Source of the DNA: Streptococcus sciuri
GTDB taxonomy: Bacteria > Bacillota > Bacilli > Lactobacillales > Streptococcaceae
Assembly (NCBI RefSeq): GCF_024814375.1
Contig: NZ_JANUXX010000004.1
Location: 62,001 to 126,000 of the forward strand
Direction of reading: 5' to 3'
Length of the DNA: 64,000 bases
How positions within the stretch are numbered: the first letter of the stretch is position 1; every line of letters starts with the position of its first letter. A program made the translations under genes and the position numbers. Under the pieces are notes generated by a model. It saw only the letters and a program-made list of their open reading frames with translations, had not been told where the DNA came from and searched no databases. Positions 10,135 through 19,442 of this stretch are shown one piece after another.

Positions 10135-10149
10135 GGGCTTAGAGAGTTC

Positions 10150-10178
10150 TTGCTTTATGGTTGTGTTTTCATTATAAT
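10150..10178 (+). promoter_or_regulatory. scrK promoter
   Basis: TTGCTT at 10150-10155, a 17-base spacer and TATAAT at 10173-10178. No LacI-type operator is evident here, so scrK may be expressed independently of ScrR. Confidence 0.7.
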
Positions 10179-10220
10179 AAAGCGTAAGGACAATTAAAAT
10201 TAGAAGATTTGAGGAATAAT

Positions 10221-11102
10221 ATGGCAAAATTATACGGTAGTGTGGAGGCTGGTGGGACAAAGTTCGTCTGTGCTGTAGGAGATGAAGATTTTCAGATTGT
10301 CGAAAAAGTGCAATTTCCAACAACAACGCCTTATGAAACGATTGAGCGTACAGTAGCTTTTTTCAAACGTTTTGAGAAGGACTTGGTAGGTGTTGCCATC
10401 GGATCGTTTGGTCCGATTGACATTGATCCGAATTCTAGCACTTACGGTTACATCACGAAAACACCAAAAGAACATTGGTCACATGTGGATTTGGTAGGTC
10501 TCATTTCAAAAGAATTTAAAGTGCCTTTCTACTTTACAACAGATGTTAATAGTTCTGCTTATGGTGAGTCTATGGTGAGAACAGGTGTTGATAGTCTTGT
10601 TTATTATACGATAGGAACTGGGATTGGTGCAGGTGCTATTCAGCATGGTGAGTTTATCGGTGGTACAGGACATACTGAGGCAGGGCACACTTATGTTGCA
10701 GTTCATCCGCAAGATCTTGCCAATGACTTTGTTGGAACTTGCCCATTTCACAATGGTTGTCTAGAGGGTTTGGCAGCAGGACCAAGCTTAGAGGCGCGAA
10801 CAGGTATTCGTGGTGAGTTGATTGATTCACATGCAACGGTTTGGGATATTCAAGCTTACTATATTGCTCAAGCGGCTGTTCAGGCAACACTTCTCTATCG
10901 TCCCCAAGTTATAGTATTTGGTGGTGGCGTTATGGCACAAGAACACATGCTCACTCGTGTACGTGCAAAATTTGAAAGCTTGATGAACGGTTATCTTCCT
11001 ACACCAGATGTTCATGATTATATTGTAACCCCTGCTATTGCAGAAAATGGTTCAGCGACACTTGGTAATTTTGCACTGGCTAAAAAGATTGCAGAGCGCT
11101 AG
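10221..11102 (+). CDS. scrK: Fructokinase, ROK family
   Basis: This 293-residue ROK kinase phosphorylates fructose released by ScrB. It has the N-terminal phosphate loop (GSVEAGGTKFVCAVG) and the ROK zinc motif (GHTEAGH... with CPFHNGC). A longer frame opens at a TTG at 10209, but GAGG at 10211 fits ATG 10221. It completes the pathway: ScrA imports, ScrB cleaves, ScrK feeds fructose-6-phosphate to glycolysis. Confidence 0.95.
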   Translation: MAKLYGSVEAGGTKFVCAVGDEDFQIVEKVQFPTTTPYETIERTVAFFKRFEKDLVGVAIGSFGPIDIDPNSSTYGYITKTPKEHWSHVDLVGLISKEFKVPFYFTTDVNSSAYGESMVRTGVDSLVYYTIGTGIGAGAIQHGEFIGGTGHTEAGHTYVAVHPQDLANDFVGTCPFHNGCLEGLAAGPSLEARTGIRGELIDSHATVWDIQAYYIAQAAVQATLLYRPQVIVFGGGVMAQEHMLTRVRAKFESLMNGYLPTPDVHDYIVTPAIAENGSATLGNFALAKKIAER

Positions 11103-11110
11103 ACGGTGTA

Positions 11111-11142
11111 TTAAAAGGACTGGGTTAACTCAGTCCTTTTAA
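11111..11142. terminator. Bidirectional terminator between scrK and asparaginase
   Basis: TTAAAAGGACTG and CAGTCCTTTTAA form a long stem; it serves the converging genes on both sides. Confidence 0.88.
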
Positions 11143-12105
11143 TTAGCCTTCAATATAATTTTTGAGCTCTTCTCCTTTGAGACCGACATTGAGAGCAATA
11201 AGAAGTTTTAGTCTAGCTTTTGGAGCGTTTAGTTCTTTGACAAACATAACTCCTGCTTTTTGTAGTCTTACGCCACCGCCTTCGTACGCATAAACAGGCT
11301 CAGCGATACCATTAAAGCATCGAGAAACCAACACAACGGGCACACCTTGAGCTGTGAGCTCTTCAATCTCAGTAGCAGCTCTAGGTGGCACATTACCTGC
11401 ACCAAGTGCTTCAATAACTAATCCATCGATATTGTCTGCAGATAAAAAGCTGATGATACCACTATCACCCATACCTGCGTAAGCTTTGATGATAGGAACG
11501 GTTCCAGAGATAGCCTCTAAATCGAATCGCATGCGCTCCTCGGTGGATTTGAAAAAGAGGATATCATGTTTCATGATGATACCGAGTGGTCCGTGAATAG
11601 GAGTTTGAAAAGTGGAAACGTTTGTCGTATGGGTTTTAGTGACGTATTTAGCTGCATGAATTTCGTCGTTCATGACAACAAGAACACCTTTATGTCGAGC
11701 TTTATGATGACTTGCAACACGAAGAGCAGAGAGATAGTTGTAAACTCCATCACTTCCCAGTTCGTTAGCACTTCGCATAGCACCTGTTAGGATGACAGGA
11801 ACATCAGGAAGAGACATAGTATCTAAAAAGTAAGCTGTTTCTTCTAATGTGTCTGTTCCATGTGTGATGACAACGCCATCGTAATGGTTAGCTACTTTTC
11901 TGATTTCATGGTAGAGGGCTAACATGTGTCTTGGTGTGATATGAGGACTGGGTAGATTGAAGAAGTCCTTTGACGTTACTTTGATGTGTTCTAAATGTAC
12001 TGCAACGTGGTTCATTGGATTGTCATGTTCAGGTGTGACATGTCCATTGGTATCAGTGTGCATTGAAATAGTGCCTCCAGTGTGGAGAACAAGAATGTGT
12101 TTCAT
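11143..12105 (-). CDS. ansA: Type I L-asparaginase, probably cytosolic
   Basis: A 320-residue asparaginase hydrolysing L-asparagine to aspartate and ammonia. Both catalytic threonine motifs are present: HTGGTIS near the N-terminus and THGTDTLEETAYF. There is no signal peptide, and the protein begins directly with the catalytic strand, as in cytosolic type I enzymes. It is monocistronic and converges on scrK. Confidence 0.92.
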   Translation of the reverse strand: MKHILVLHTGGTISMHTDTNGHVTPEHDNPMNHVAVHLEHIKVTSKDFFNLPSPHITPRHMLALYHEIRKVANHYDGVVITHGTDTLEETAYFLDTMSLPDVPVILTGAMRSANELGSDGVYNYLSALRVASHHKARHKGVLVVMNDEIHAAKYVTKTHTTNVSTFQTPIHGPLGIIMKHDILFFKSTEERMRFDLEAISGTVPIIKAYAGMGDSGIISFLSADNIDGLVIEALGAGNVPPRAATEIEELTAQGVPVVLVSRCFNGIAEPVYAYEGGGVRLQKAGVMFVKELNAPKARLKLLIALNVGLKGEELKNYIEG

Positions 12106-12226
12106 GATTATTTATCCTTTCATACTGTTTTTTTATTTTACCATAGAAAGAAAGCCTCTAACCACCCATTTGCCAAAAAAGATTTTGCTAGTATAAAAAG
12201 CAAAGCTCATAGAAAAGAAAATAAAG

Positions 12227-12255
12227 ATGACAAATGTTACCTGAGTAGGTATAAT
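12227..12255 (+). promoter_or_regulatory. Promoter of the HAD-MazG fusion gene
   Basis: ATGACA at 12227-12232, a 17-base spacer and TATAAT at 12250-12255, about 50 bases before the chosen TTG start. Confidence 0.65.
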
Positions 12256-12304
12256 AGAAAAAGGCAATATATGTTGATACTGATTGGAAAAGGGCAGAAC
12301 TATT

Positions 12305-13705
12305 TTGGCAATTAAGGCAGTATTTTTTGATATTGATGGTACTCTTCTCAACGATCGTAAGAATGTGCAAAAATCGACACATCTTGCTATTTCGATTTTA
12401 AAAGAGCAAGGAATTATAGTGGGTGTAGCGACAGGTAGAGGGCCTAGTTTTGTGCAACCGTATTTAGAGAATTTAGGGTTAGATATAGCTATCACCTACA
12501 ATGGTCAGTATATCTATACACGAGATAAGATTATTTTCATAAATCCGATTTCGCGTTCACTTGTTTACCGGGTCATTCGTTATGCTTCTGAAAAGCGATG
12601 TGATATTTCACTAGGGACGGCATCTGGGCTTGTTGGATCTGGTATTATTGGACTTGGAACGAGTCGTTTTGGACAATGGGTGAGTAGTCTAATCCCTCGT
12701 CGAATGATTAAAACGGTTGGGCGGAGTTTTAAACATTTGCTTAGGCGATTTAAGCCACAAAACACAAAGGCTCTCTTTACGCTACTAAGAGAACCTATTT
12801 TTCAGATTGTCATGGTTGCATCAGGAGAGTCTACAAAGAAGATAAAAGGAGAATTTCCCCATCTTCAGGTGACAAGAAGTAGCCCTTATTCGGTGGACTT
12901 CATTAGTCAAGGACAGTCTAAGATAAAAGGGATTGTAAAAGCTGGTAGCTACTTTGGCTTTGACCTTTCTGAGGTCATGGCATTTGGTGATTCTGAAAAC
13001 GATCTTGAGATGCTATCTGGTGTTGGTCTAGGAATTGCGATGGGGAATGCTGATGATAAGATTAAAGCTTTGGCTGATTACACGACAGCTAGCAACAACA
13101 GTGATGGTATCGCTAAAGCCCTGTCTCACTATGGACTTATTCAGTTGGGCAATGAAACTCGCTTTGATAGTAAAGATGTAAACTTTAACAAGGTCAAAGA
13201 TTTCCATGAGTTAGTGGACGGTGACACTAACGAAACACCAAGGATTTACGCTTCTAAAGAAGCAGGGTATAGAGCGGATTTCAAAGTGGAAGAAATCGTT
13301 GAGTTTCTCTATGCTGCTAGTCAGGGTGATAAAAAGACCTTTACACAATCTGTTTTAGATTTGCATGTTGCAGTGGATAAAGCAGCTAAGAAAGTGCAAG
13401 CAAAAGCACACCCAGAAACACCACTAGTCGGCGAAGTGGATGCTTTGGTTGATTTGCTTTATCTGACTTATGGTTCTTTTGTTCTGATGGGTGTTGATCC
13501 TAAACCTTTGTTTGATACTGTCCACGAGGCAAATATGGGAAAAATCTTTCCTGATGGTAAAGCTCATTTTGATCCTGTGACACACAAAGTATTAAAACCT
13601 GACGATTGGGAAGAACGCTTTGCACCAGAGCCTAAGATTAAACGAGAGCTTGATCGTCAGTTGCAAAAAGCACTCAATCGTAGCCAAAATCGCTCTTCTA
13701 AATAA
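12305..13705 (+). CDS. Cof-type HAD phosphatase fused to a MazG-like pyrophosphohydrolase domain
   Basis: About 466 aa from a TTG start at 12305, chosen because the protein then begins directly with the HAD domain; AAAGGG lies 11 bases upstream (a longer frame from TTG 12284 is possible). The first ~270 residues are a HAD-IIB domain: motif I FFDIDGTLLND, late motif GDSENDLEML. The C-terminal ~170 residues resemble the all-alpha PRA-PH/MazG-type NTP pyrophosphohydrolases: EVDALVDLLYLTYG, then HEANMGKIFPDG and a conserved PDDWEERFAPEP tail. This suggests a two-step nucleotide or sugar-phosphate clean-up enzyme, but the substrate is unknown. Confidence 0.85.
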   Translation: MAIKAVFFDIDGTLLNDRKNVQKSTHLAISILKEQGIIVGVATGRGPSFVQPYLENLGLDIAITYNGQYIYTRDKIIFINPISRSLVYRVIRYASEKRCDISLGTASGLVGSGIIGLGTSRFGQWVSSLIPRRMIKTVGRSFKHLLRRFKPQNTKALFTLLREPIFQIVMVASGESTKKIKGEFPHLQVTRSSPYSVDFISQGQSKIKGIVKAGSYFGFDLSEVMAFGDSENDLEMLSGVGLGIAMGNADDKIKALADYTTASNNSDGIAKALSHYGLIQLGNETRFDSKDVNFNKVKDFHELVDGDTNETPRIYASKEAGYRADFKVEEIVEFLYAASQGDKKTFTQSVLDLHVAVDKAAKKVQAKAHPETPLVGEVDALVDLLYLTYGSFVLMGVDPKPLFDTVHEANMGKIFPDGKAHFDPVTHKVLKPDDWEERFAPEPKIKRELDRQLQKALNRSQNRSSK

Positions 13706-13717
13706 AACAAATACTAT

Positions 13718-13751
13718 AAAACGCCTCTGCAAGTAGCATAAGCGTTTTTTT
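13718..13751 (+). terminator. Terminator after the HAD-MazG gene
   Basis: AAAACGC and GCGTTTTTTT pair around a 17-base loop. Confidence 0.6.
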
Positions 13752-14265
13752 GTTGTTCTCTTAATTAGGGTTGTTGACATCCATGACAGTGAGATGAGTA
13801 TCACTGCTAAACTTGGTAACAAGCCTTGCTAAGTCCCTAAAGTTTATAGCAAAGTCTCAACAAAGACGTCAGTCAGATAAACAATGATAAAGTCTGTTAG
13901 AACAGGCATTTCAGACTCTGTCACCTACATCTTGTCAATCACCTATAGAATGTGTGATGATGAAGTGATAGCAATCATCTTTGTCGATATAGCAATCGTA
14001 AAAAGTCGCACGGTTAATCACATCTCAATCAGTGCTGTCTTTTACAGTGATTGGATAGTCAAGTTGTCGTCCGTATGAAAAAATAGGATAGTCTTAGATT
14101 GCTAAGGTACAAGAGAAAGTAGCTGTTTTCTAAAAGATGAGATGAGCATGAGGTGAGTATTGTTATTACAGGTTCTGGTGGGGTAAAAATGTCTGATGTA
14201 GTACATATTCTTTACGCTCGATAAGTTGAGTGTTAAAGAATATGAAGTTTCGTTTTCATGGGTGG
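13752..14265. other. Gene-poor stretch with possible decayed coding sequence
   Basis: No intact gene is supported over about 510 bases. On the minus strand a frame ending near 13767 reads DLARLVTKFSSDTHLTVMDV before a stop, and its upstream continuation is broken by several stops. The ending is faintly like the C-terminus of YitT/DUF2179 proteins, but this is too weak to name. A plus-strand segment near 14150-14222 reads SIVITGSGGVKMSDVVHILY without a proper start. Both look like remnants. Confidence 0.3.
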
Positions 14266-14577
14266 TTATGATTTGCTTTTATCAGAAATGTTGCCTTTTT
14301 TATTTTTTTCAAATAATCTATTATACAGAAATCTCCCACAAAAAAATAATTGTCCCAAAAGATAAAACAATAATAAGATGGGCATAAAGCCAAGAAGGCA
14401 TAATAAAAATTTGATATTCCATAGCAACGGTTGAACGATAAAGTTAAGCATAATCACTACTAGCCATCTCTGTCCCCAGGTCATCTTTCTTTTGATAAAC
14501 CATTCTAAAAAATCCTCTCCAGAATGGATTCTAGTCTCTAAATACTCTTCTCGTATTTTTTTTACCCAAGCTATCAT
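14266..14577 (-). CDS. Small membrane protein of unknown function
   Basis: I do not recognise this 103-residue protein. It has a charged N-terminus (MIAWVKKIREEYLE...), then two hydrophobic segments from about residue 40 (LVVIMLNFIVQPLLW and FLLCLLGFMPILLLFYLLG) and a Lys-rich C-terminus. Composition and hydrophobic layout suggest a real membrane protein rather than a chance frame. It has no obvious partner nearby. Confidence 0.55.
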   Translation of the reverse strand: MIAWVKKIREEYLETRIHSGEDFLEWFIKRKMTWGQRWLVVIMLNFIVQPLLWNIKFLLCLLGFMPILLLFYLLGQLFFCGRFLYNRLFEKNKKGNISDKSKS

Positions 14578-14798
14578 CCTGCCTATCCTCTTACTTTTCT
14601 CCGCTAATGCTGTCCTCTTCTGTCTTTAATGAAGAGATAGTACCATAATCAAGGTGAAAAATCAAATCTAGGAACGTGTATTTACTAAGATTAAAGCTTT
14701 TTAATGCAAGAGGGAATGGTAGAGTTAGAATTGGAAAACTAGTTTCACAGGAATTATAATCTCTCAAAAAGAAAACAAAAAAGATTCTACAATCCTAA

Positions 14799-14830
14799 AA
14801 GCCCCAGTTGCTAAACGAAACAGCTGGGGT
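14799..14830 (-). terminator. Terminator after uspA
   Basis: On the minus strand CCCCAGCTG and CAACTGGGG form a GC-rich stem followed by CTTTTAGG. Confidence 0.75.
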
Positions 14831-14849
14831 AAAGTGGGAACAAAATGGA

Positions 14850-15302
14850 TTAGAATGTCTTATCGCTATCACGTACAATGAGCAAGTCCACTTTGGCATG
14901 TCTGAGGATATACTCAGATGATGAACCGATAAGTAAACGTTCAAACGTATTGAGTCCTGTAGCACCGAGCATGATGAGATCGACATTTTCCTTGTCAGGA
15001 ATATCATGCGACAATAAGGTTTTGGGATTTCCAAATTCGATGACTTGTTTAATGTTTTCAAGCCCTCTTTTGCGAGCTTGCTGCTCATAATCTGCTAGGA
15101 CATCCTTAGATTCCTGCTCTAATTTGTCATAGACATAGGTATCAAATGTTGCCACACTTTGCAAGGCACGTGTATCCACGACGTGGGCTAAAATAAGTTC
15201 AGCCCCATTTCTAAGCGCGGCATTAACCCCTTTTTCAAAGGCCAATTCAGATTCGTAAGAACCGTCAATGGCAACCATAATATGTTGATAATGATGAGAC
15301 AT
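14850..15302 (-). CDS. uspA: Universal stress protein, UspA family
   Basis: A 150-residue single Usp domain. The N-terminus has the IMVAIDGSYESELAF strand-loop, and the C-terminus has the ATP-binding pattern GATGLNTFERLLIGSSS (G-x2-G-x9-G-S). ATP-binding Usp proteins are cytoplasmic stress and survival factors. A longer frame starts at 15323, but AAGGAG at the right distance selects ATG 15302. It is divergent from the aminotransferase gene. Confidence 0.92.
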   Translation of the reverse strand: MSHHYQHIMVAIDGSYESELAFEKGVNAALRNGAELILAHVVDTRALQSVATFDTYVYDKLEQESKDVLADYEQQARKRGLENIKQVIEFGNPKTLLSHDIPDKENVDLIMLGATGLNTFERLLIGSSSEYILRHAKVDLLIVRDSDKTF

Positions 15303-15447
15303 ATTGTTTCTCCTTAACTTCACTTTGTATGTTTATTATACTCCTTTTTTGAAAAACTTGAAAGCGATTTACTCGATGTTTCTTAAATTTCTAATAAAAA
15401 TTTTAGCAAGATTATGAAAAATCATTCTCTTTTGAGAAAATTTAGGA

Positions 15448-15453
15448 TATAAT
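15448..15453 (+). promoter_or_regulatory. -10 box for the aminotransferase gene
   Basis: TATAAT 21 bases before the start codon; no convincing -35 at the expected spacing. Confidence 0.5.
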
Positions 15454-15473
15454 AGGGAAAACGAGGTGAAGGT

Positions 15474-16688
15474 ATGAAAGTATTTGATAAATCATCCAAA
15501 TTAGAACATGTTGCCTACGATATTCGTGGTCCAGTTCTTGAAGAAGCTAATCGGATGCGAGCAAATGGTGAGAAAATTTTGCGTTTAAACACTGGAAATC
15601 CCGCTGAGTTTGGCTTTGAAGCGCCAGATGAGGTTATTCGTGATTTGATTAGGAACGCTAGGAATTCTGAGGGCTATTCAGATTCTAAAGGTATTTTTTC
15701 AGCTCGTAAGGCAATTATGCAATATTATCAACTTCAGGGTGTTCATGTCGATATTGAAGATATTTACGTTGTCAATGGTGTCAGTGAGGGCATCTCTATG
15801 TCTATGCAAGCCCTTCTTGATAACGGCGATGAGGTCTTAGTTCCTATGCCTGACTATCCTTTGTGGACAGCTTGTATCAGTTTAGCTGGTGGTAATGCTG
15901 TGCATTATATTTGTGATGAGCAAGCAGGTTGGTTTCCAGATGTGCAAGACATCAAGTCAAAAATCACATCGAATACAAAGGCAATTGTCCTTATCAATCC
16001 AAATAATCCAACAGGAGCTGTCTATCCTTGTGAATTATTAGAGGAGATTGTGGCTATTGCACGTCAGCATGATTTGATTATCTTTGCAGATGAGGTTTAT
16101 GACCGCCTTGTTATGGATGGTAAAAAACATATCACGATTGCTTCTATTGCAGATGATGTCTTTACAGTTACGATGTCAGGCTTATCTAAGTCTCACCGCA
16201 TTTGTGGTTTTCGTGTAGGCTGGATGACGCTTGCAGGTCCTAAACATCATGTTAAAGGCTACATAGAGGGGCTCAACATGCTCTCAAACATGCGTCTCTG
16301 TTCCAATGTTCTAGCTCAGCAAGTCATCCAAACGTCGCTTGGGGGATATCAGTCCTCTGATGAATTGCTCTTGCCTGGAGGACGTTTGTATGAGCAACGT
16401 AACTTCATCTATGAAGCGATTAAGGATATTCCAGGTCTATCTGCCATCAAACCTAATGCCGGACTTTATATTTTTCCTAAGATTGATACAAATAGGTATC
16501 ATGTTGAAGATGATGAGGATTTTGTCCTTAACTTTTTAAAGCAAGAAAAGGTGCTTTTAACACATGGTCGTGGCTTTAATATGACAACACCAGATCACTT
16601 TAGAATCGTGTATTTGCCACGTATAGATGAACTCAGTGTCTTACAGGAAAAATTAACACGCTTTTTGCAACATTACAAGCGTTCATAG
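15474..16688 (+). CDS. alaT: Class I PLP-dependent aminotransferase (AlaT-like)
   Basis: A fold-type I aminotransferase (404 aa). The PLP lysine sits in MSGLSKSHRICGFRVGW, and the cofactor-binding segments INPNNPTGAVY and FADEVYDRL are present, as is the C-terminal carboxylate-binding arginine region (FRIVYLP). It is most like the AlaT branch that makes alanine from pyruvate with glutamate as donor, though many were first annotated as aspartate aminotransferase. In several streptococci this gene is followed by codY; here a terminator and secA follow. Confidence 0.85.
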   Translation: MKVFDKSSKLEHVAYDIRGPVLEEANRMRANGEKILRLNTGNPAEFGFEAPDEVIRDLIRNARNSEGYSDSKGIFSARKAIMQYYQLQGVHVDIEDIYVVNGVSEGISMSMQALLDNGDEVLVPMPDYPLWTACISLAGGNAVHYICDEQAGWFPDVQDIKSKITSNTKAIVLINPNNPTGAVYPCELLEEIVAIARQHDLIIFADEVYDRLVMDGKKHITIASIADDVFTVTMSGLSKSHRICGFRVGWMTLAGPKHHVKGYIEGLNMLSNMRLCSNVLAQQVIQTSLGGYQSSDELLLPGGRLYEQRNFIYEAIKDIPGLSAIKPNAGLYIFPKIDTNRYHVEDDEDFVLNFLKQEKVLLTHGRGFNMTTPDHFRIVYLPRIDELSVLQEKLTRFLQHYKRS

Positions 16689-16695
16689 AAAGATT

Positions 16696-16724
16696 AAGGT
16701 TAGAGAAACTCTAACCTTCTTTTG
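16696..16724 (+). terminator. Terminator after alaT
   Basis: AAGGTTAGAG, loop AAA, CTCTAACCTT then TTTT. Confidence 0.85.
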
Positions 16725-16741
16725 TAAAGGACTCCACTTTC

Positions 16742-16770
16742 TTGAAAAGCTGTATCAATTGTGATAAAAT
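16742..16770 (+). promoter_or_regulatory. secA promoter
   Basis: TTGAAA at 16742-16747, a 17-base spacer and TAAAAT at 16765-16770. Confidence 0.7.
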
Positions 16771-16805
16771 GAAATGATTAAGTATAGTTATCGAAAGGAA
16801 AAGGA

Positions 16806-19346
16806 ATGGCAAATCTTCTACGAAGTATCGTCGAAAATGATAAGGGCGAGTTGCGTAAACTTGAAAGAACAGCTAAGAAAGTAGAATCTTATGCTGATGC
16901 AATGAGCGCTCTTTCAGACGAGGAATTACAGGCAAAAACACCAGAATTTAAGAAACGTTATCAAAATGGAGAAAGTTTAGATGCTCTCTTGCCTGAAGCT
17001 TTTGCGGTAGTGCGTGAAGCAGCTAAACGGGTTTTAGGACTTTTTCCTTATCGTGTACAGGTTATGGGAGGGATTGTGCTTCATCATGGAGATATTCCAG
17101 AGATGCGTACAGGAGAAGGAAAAACGCTTACGGCGACTATGCCTGTTTATCTAAATGCCTTATCAGGTGAGGGAGTCCATGTTATTACGGTCAATGAGTA
17201 CCTATCAGAGCGCGATGCAACGGAAATGGGTGAGGTTTATAGTTGGTTAGGTTTATCTGTCGGGATTAACCTTGCAGCTAAGTCACCGTTTGAAAAACGA
17301 GAAGCCTATAACTGTGACATCACTTACTCGACCAACTCTGAAATCGGATTTGACTATCTTCGTGATAATATGGTGGTTCGTCAAGAAGATATGGTTCAAC
17401 GTCCACTTAACTATGCGCTTGTCGATGAGGTGGATTCTGTTTTGATTGATGAAGCAAGGACACCACTTATCGTTTCAGGTCCTGTTAGCTCTGAGACAAA
17501 TCAACTCTATATCCGAGCAGATAAATTTGTTAAGACTCTCAATAAAGATGACTATGTTATTGATGTTCCGACTAAGACTATCGGTTTATCAGACTCAGGA
17601 ATTGATAAAGCAGAAGATTATTTTAAGCTTAATAACCTTTATGATATTGATAACGTTGCTTTGACACACTATATTGACAATGCGCTCCGAGCAAACTATA
17701 TCATGATTTTAGATATTGACTATGTGGTTAGCGAAGAAAAAGAGATTTTAATCGTTGATCAGTTTACAGGGCGTACAATGGAGGGACGTCGTTTCTCTGA
17801 TGGACTGCACCAAGCTATTGAGGCTAAAGAAGCAGTTCCTATCCAAGAAGAGTCTAAAACAAGCGCTTCTATCACTTATCAAAATATGTTCCGTATGTAC
17901 CGTAAGTTATCAGGAATGACTGGTACGGGTAAAACAGAGGAAGAAGAATTTCGTGAAATTTACAATATGCGCGTGATTCCAATTCCTACCAACCGCCCTG
18001 TTGCTCGTATTGACCATCCAGATCTCCTTTATCCGAGTCTACATGCCAAGTTTAATGCAGTGGTGGAGGATGTTCGTGCTCGTTATCAAAAAGGACAGCC
18101 AGTCTTAGTTGGTACAGTTGCGGTTGAGACTAGTGATTTAATTTCTAAAAAATTAGTTCAAGCAGGTATCCCTCACGAAGTACTCAATGCTAAAAACCAT
18201 TTTAAAGAAGCGCAGATTATCATGAATGCTGGTCAGCGTGGTGCTGTTACTATTGCTACCAATATGGCAGGGCGTGGAACTGATATTAAGCTTGGTGAAG
18301 GAGTACGTGAGCTCGGAGGTCTTTGTGTTATCGGAACAGAGCGCCACGAGAGCCGTCGCATTGACAACCAGCTACGTGGACGTTCTGGGCGTCAAGGAGA
18401 TCCAGGAGAATCTCAATTTTACCTCTCACTTGAGGATGAGCTCATGCGTCGCTTTGGTTCTGACCGTATCAAGGCTGTTCTTGAGCGTATGAATATGAAC
18501 GATGACGACACTGTTATCAAGTCTCGTATGCTGACACGTCAAGTTGAGTCTGCCCAAAGACGTGTCGAGGGGAATAACTATGATACACGTAAGCAAGTTT
18601 TGCAGTATGATGATGTCATGCGTGAACAGCGTGAGATTATCTACGGTGAACGCTACAATGTCATTGTGGCTGACCGTGACTTGACACCAGAAATTCAATC
18701 CATGATTCAACGCACTATCAACCGTGCTGTTGATAGCCACAGTCGAGCAAGTAACAGTCGCAATGAAGCGCTTAAAGCTATTGTCAATTTTGCGCGTTCA
18801 GCACTTGTGCCAGAGACCTCTATTTCCGTTTCTGACCTACGTAATCTTAAAGATGAAGATATCAAAGAATTGTTATATGAACGTGCAGTGAAAGTCTATG
18901 ATCAGCAGATTGCGAAATTATCAACTCCAGATGCGATACTGGAATTTCAAAAGGTGCTTATCCTTATGATTGTTGATAATAAGTGGACAGAGCACATTGA
19001 TGCGCTTGATCAATTACGCAATGCTGTTGGTCTTCGTGGTTATGCTCAAAATAACCCAATTGTTGAGTACCAATCAGAGGGCTTTCGTATGTTCCAAGAT
19101 ATGATTGGGTCAATTGAGTTTGATGTGACACGTACCATGATGAAAGCGCAAATTCATGAGCAAGAGCGCGAGCGTGCAGAAGCGCATGCTACCACAACTG
19201 CGGCTTCTAATATCGCTGCTAAGGCACCAAGTGCGGCAAACGTTTCTGGTGAAAAACTTGATTTTACAAATGTGAAACGCAATGATCTATGTCCATGTGG
19301 TTCAGGGAAAAAATACAAAAATTGTCATGGGCGTAAGCAATTTTAG
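16806..19346 (+). CDS. secA: Preprotein translocase ATPase SecA
   Basis: SecA (846 aa) drives unfolded secretory proteins through SecYEG. It has Walker A ([12 protein letters not shown]), a helicase motif II equivalent ([16 protein letters not shown]), the preprotein cross-linking domain, the second nucleotide-binding fold ([13 protein letters not shown]) and a C-terminal SecB/lipid-binding zinc motif ([14 protein letters not shown]). The length is normal for a streptococcal housekeeping SecA; there is no sign of the accessory SecA2. It has its own promoter. Confidence 0.98.
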   Translation: MANLLRSIVENDKGELRKLERTAKKVESYADAMSALSDEELQAKTPEFKKRYQNGESLDALLPEAFAVVREAAKRVLGLFPYRVQVMGGIVLHHGDIPEMRTGEGKTLTATMPVYLNALSGEGVHVITVNEYLSERDATEMGEVYSWLGLSVGINLAAKSPFEKREAYNCDITYSTNSEIGFDYLRDNMVVRQEDMVQRPLNYALVDEVDSVLIDEARTPLIVSGPVSSETNQLYIRADKFVKTLNKDDYVIDVPTKTIGLSDSGIDKAEDYFKLNNLYDIDNVALTHYIDNALRANYIMILDIDYVVSEEKEILIVDQFTGRTMEGRRFSDGLHQAIEAKEAVPIQEESKTSASITYQNMFRMYRKLSGMTGTGKTEEEEFREIYNMRVIPIPTNRPVARIDHPDLLYPSLHAKFNAVVEDVRARYQKGQPVLVGTVAVETSDLISKKLVQAGIPHEVLNAKNHFKEAQIIMNAGQRGAVTIATNMAGRGTDIKLGEGVRELGGLCVIGTERHESRRIDNQLRGRSGRQGDPGESQFYLSLEDELMRRFGSDRIKAVLERMNMNDDDTVIKSRMLTRQVESAQRRVEGNNYDTRKQVLQYDDVMREQREIIYGERYNVIVADRDLTPEIQSMIQRTINRAVDSHSRASNSRNEALKAIVNFARSALVPETSISVSDLRNLKDEDIKELLYERAVKVYDQQIAKLSTPDAILEFQKVLILMIVDNKWTEHIDALDQLRNAVGLRGYAQNNPIVEYQSEGFRMFQDMIGSIEFDVTRTMMKAQIHEQERERAEAHATTTAASNIAAKAPSAANVSGEKLDFTNVKRNDLCPCGSGKKYKNCHGRKQF

Positions 19347-19396
19347 GGAGTTGCAGAAAATTCTAACAATTCATCCAAAACTCCTCCTAAAAATGG

Positions 19397-19402
19397 TATA
19401 AT
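19397..19402 (+). promoter_or_regulatory. Extended -10 promoter for the DAHP synthase pair
   Basis: TGGTATAAT is an extended -10 element (TGn plus TATAAT), with only a weak -35 upstream. It lies 40 bases before the start. Confidence 0.55.
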
Positions 19403-19442
19403 AAAAAACACTTTACAAGAGTAATAAATTAGAGGAGTTTCT

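Noticed and set aside
13884-14078. Plus-strand 64-codon frame in the gene-poor stretch
   Set aside because: It has no ribosome site and no domain pattern, and the opposite strand has an equally plausible broken frame. Treated as part of the non-coding stretch.
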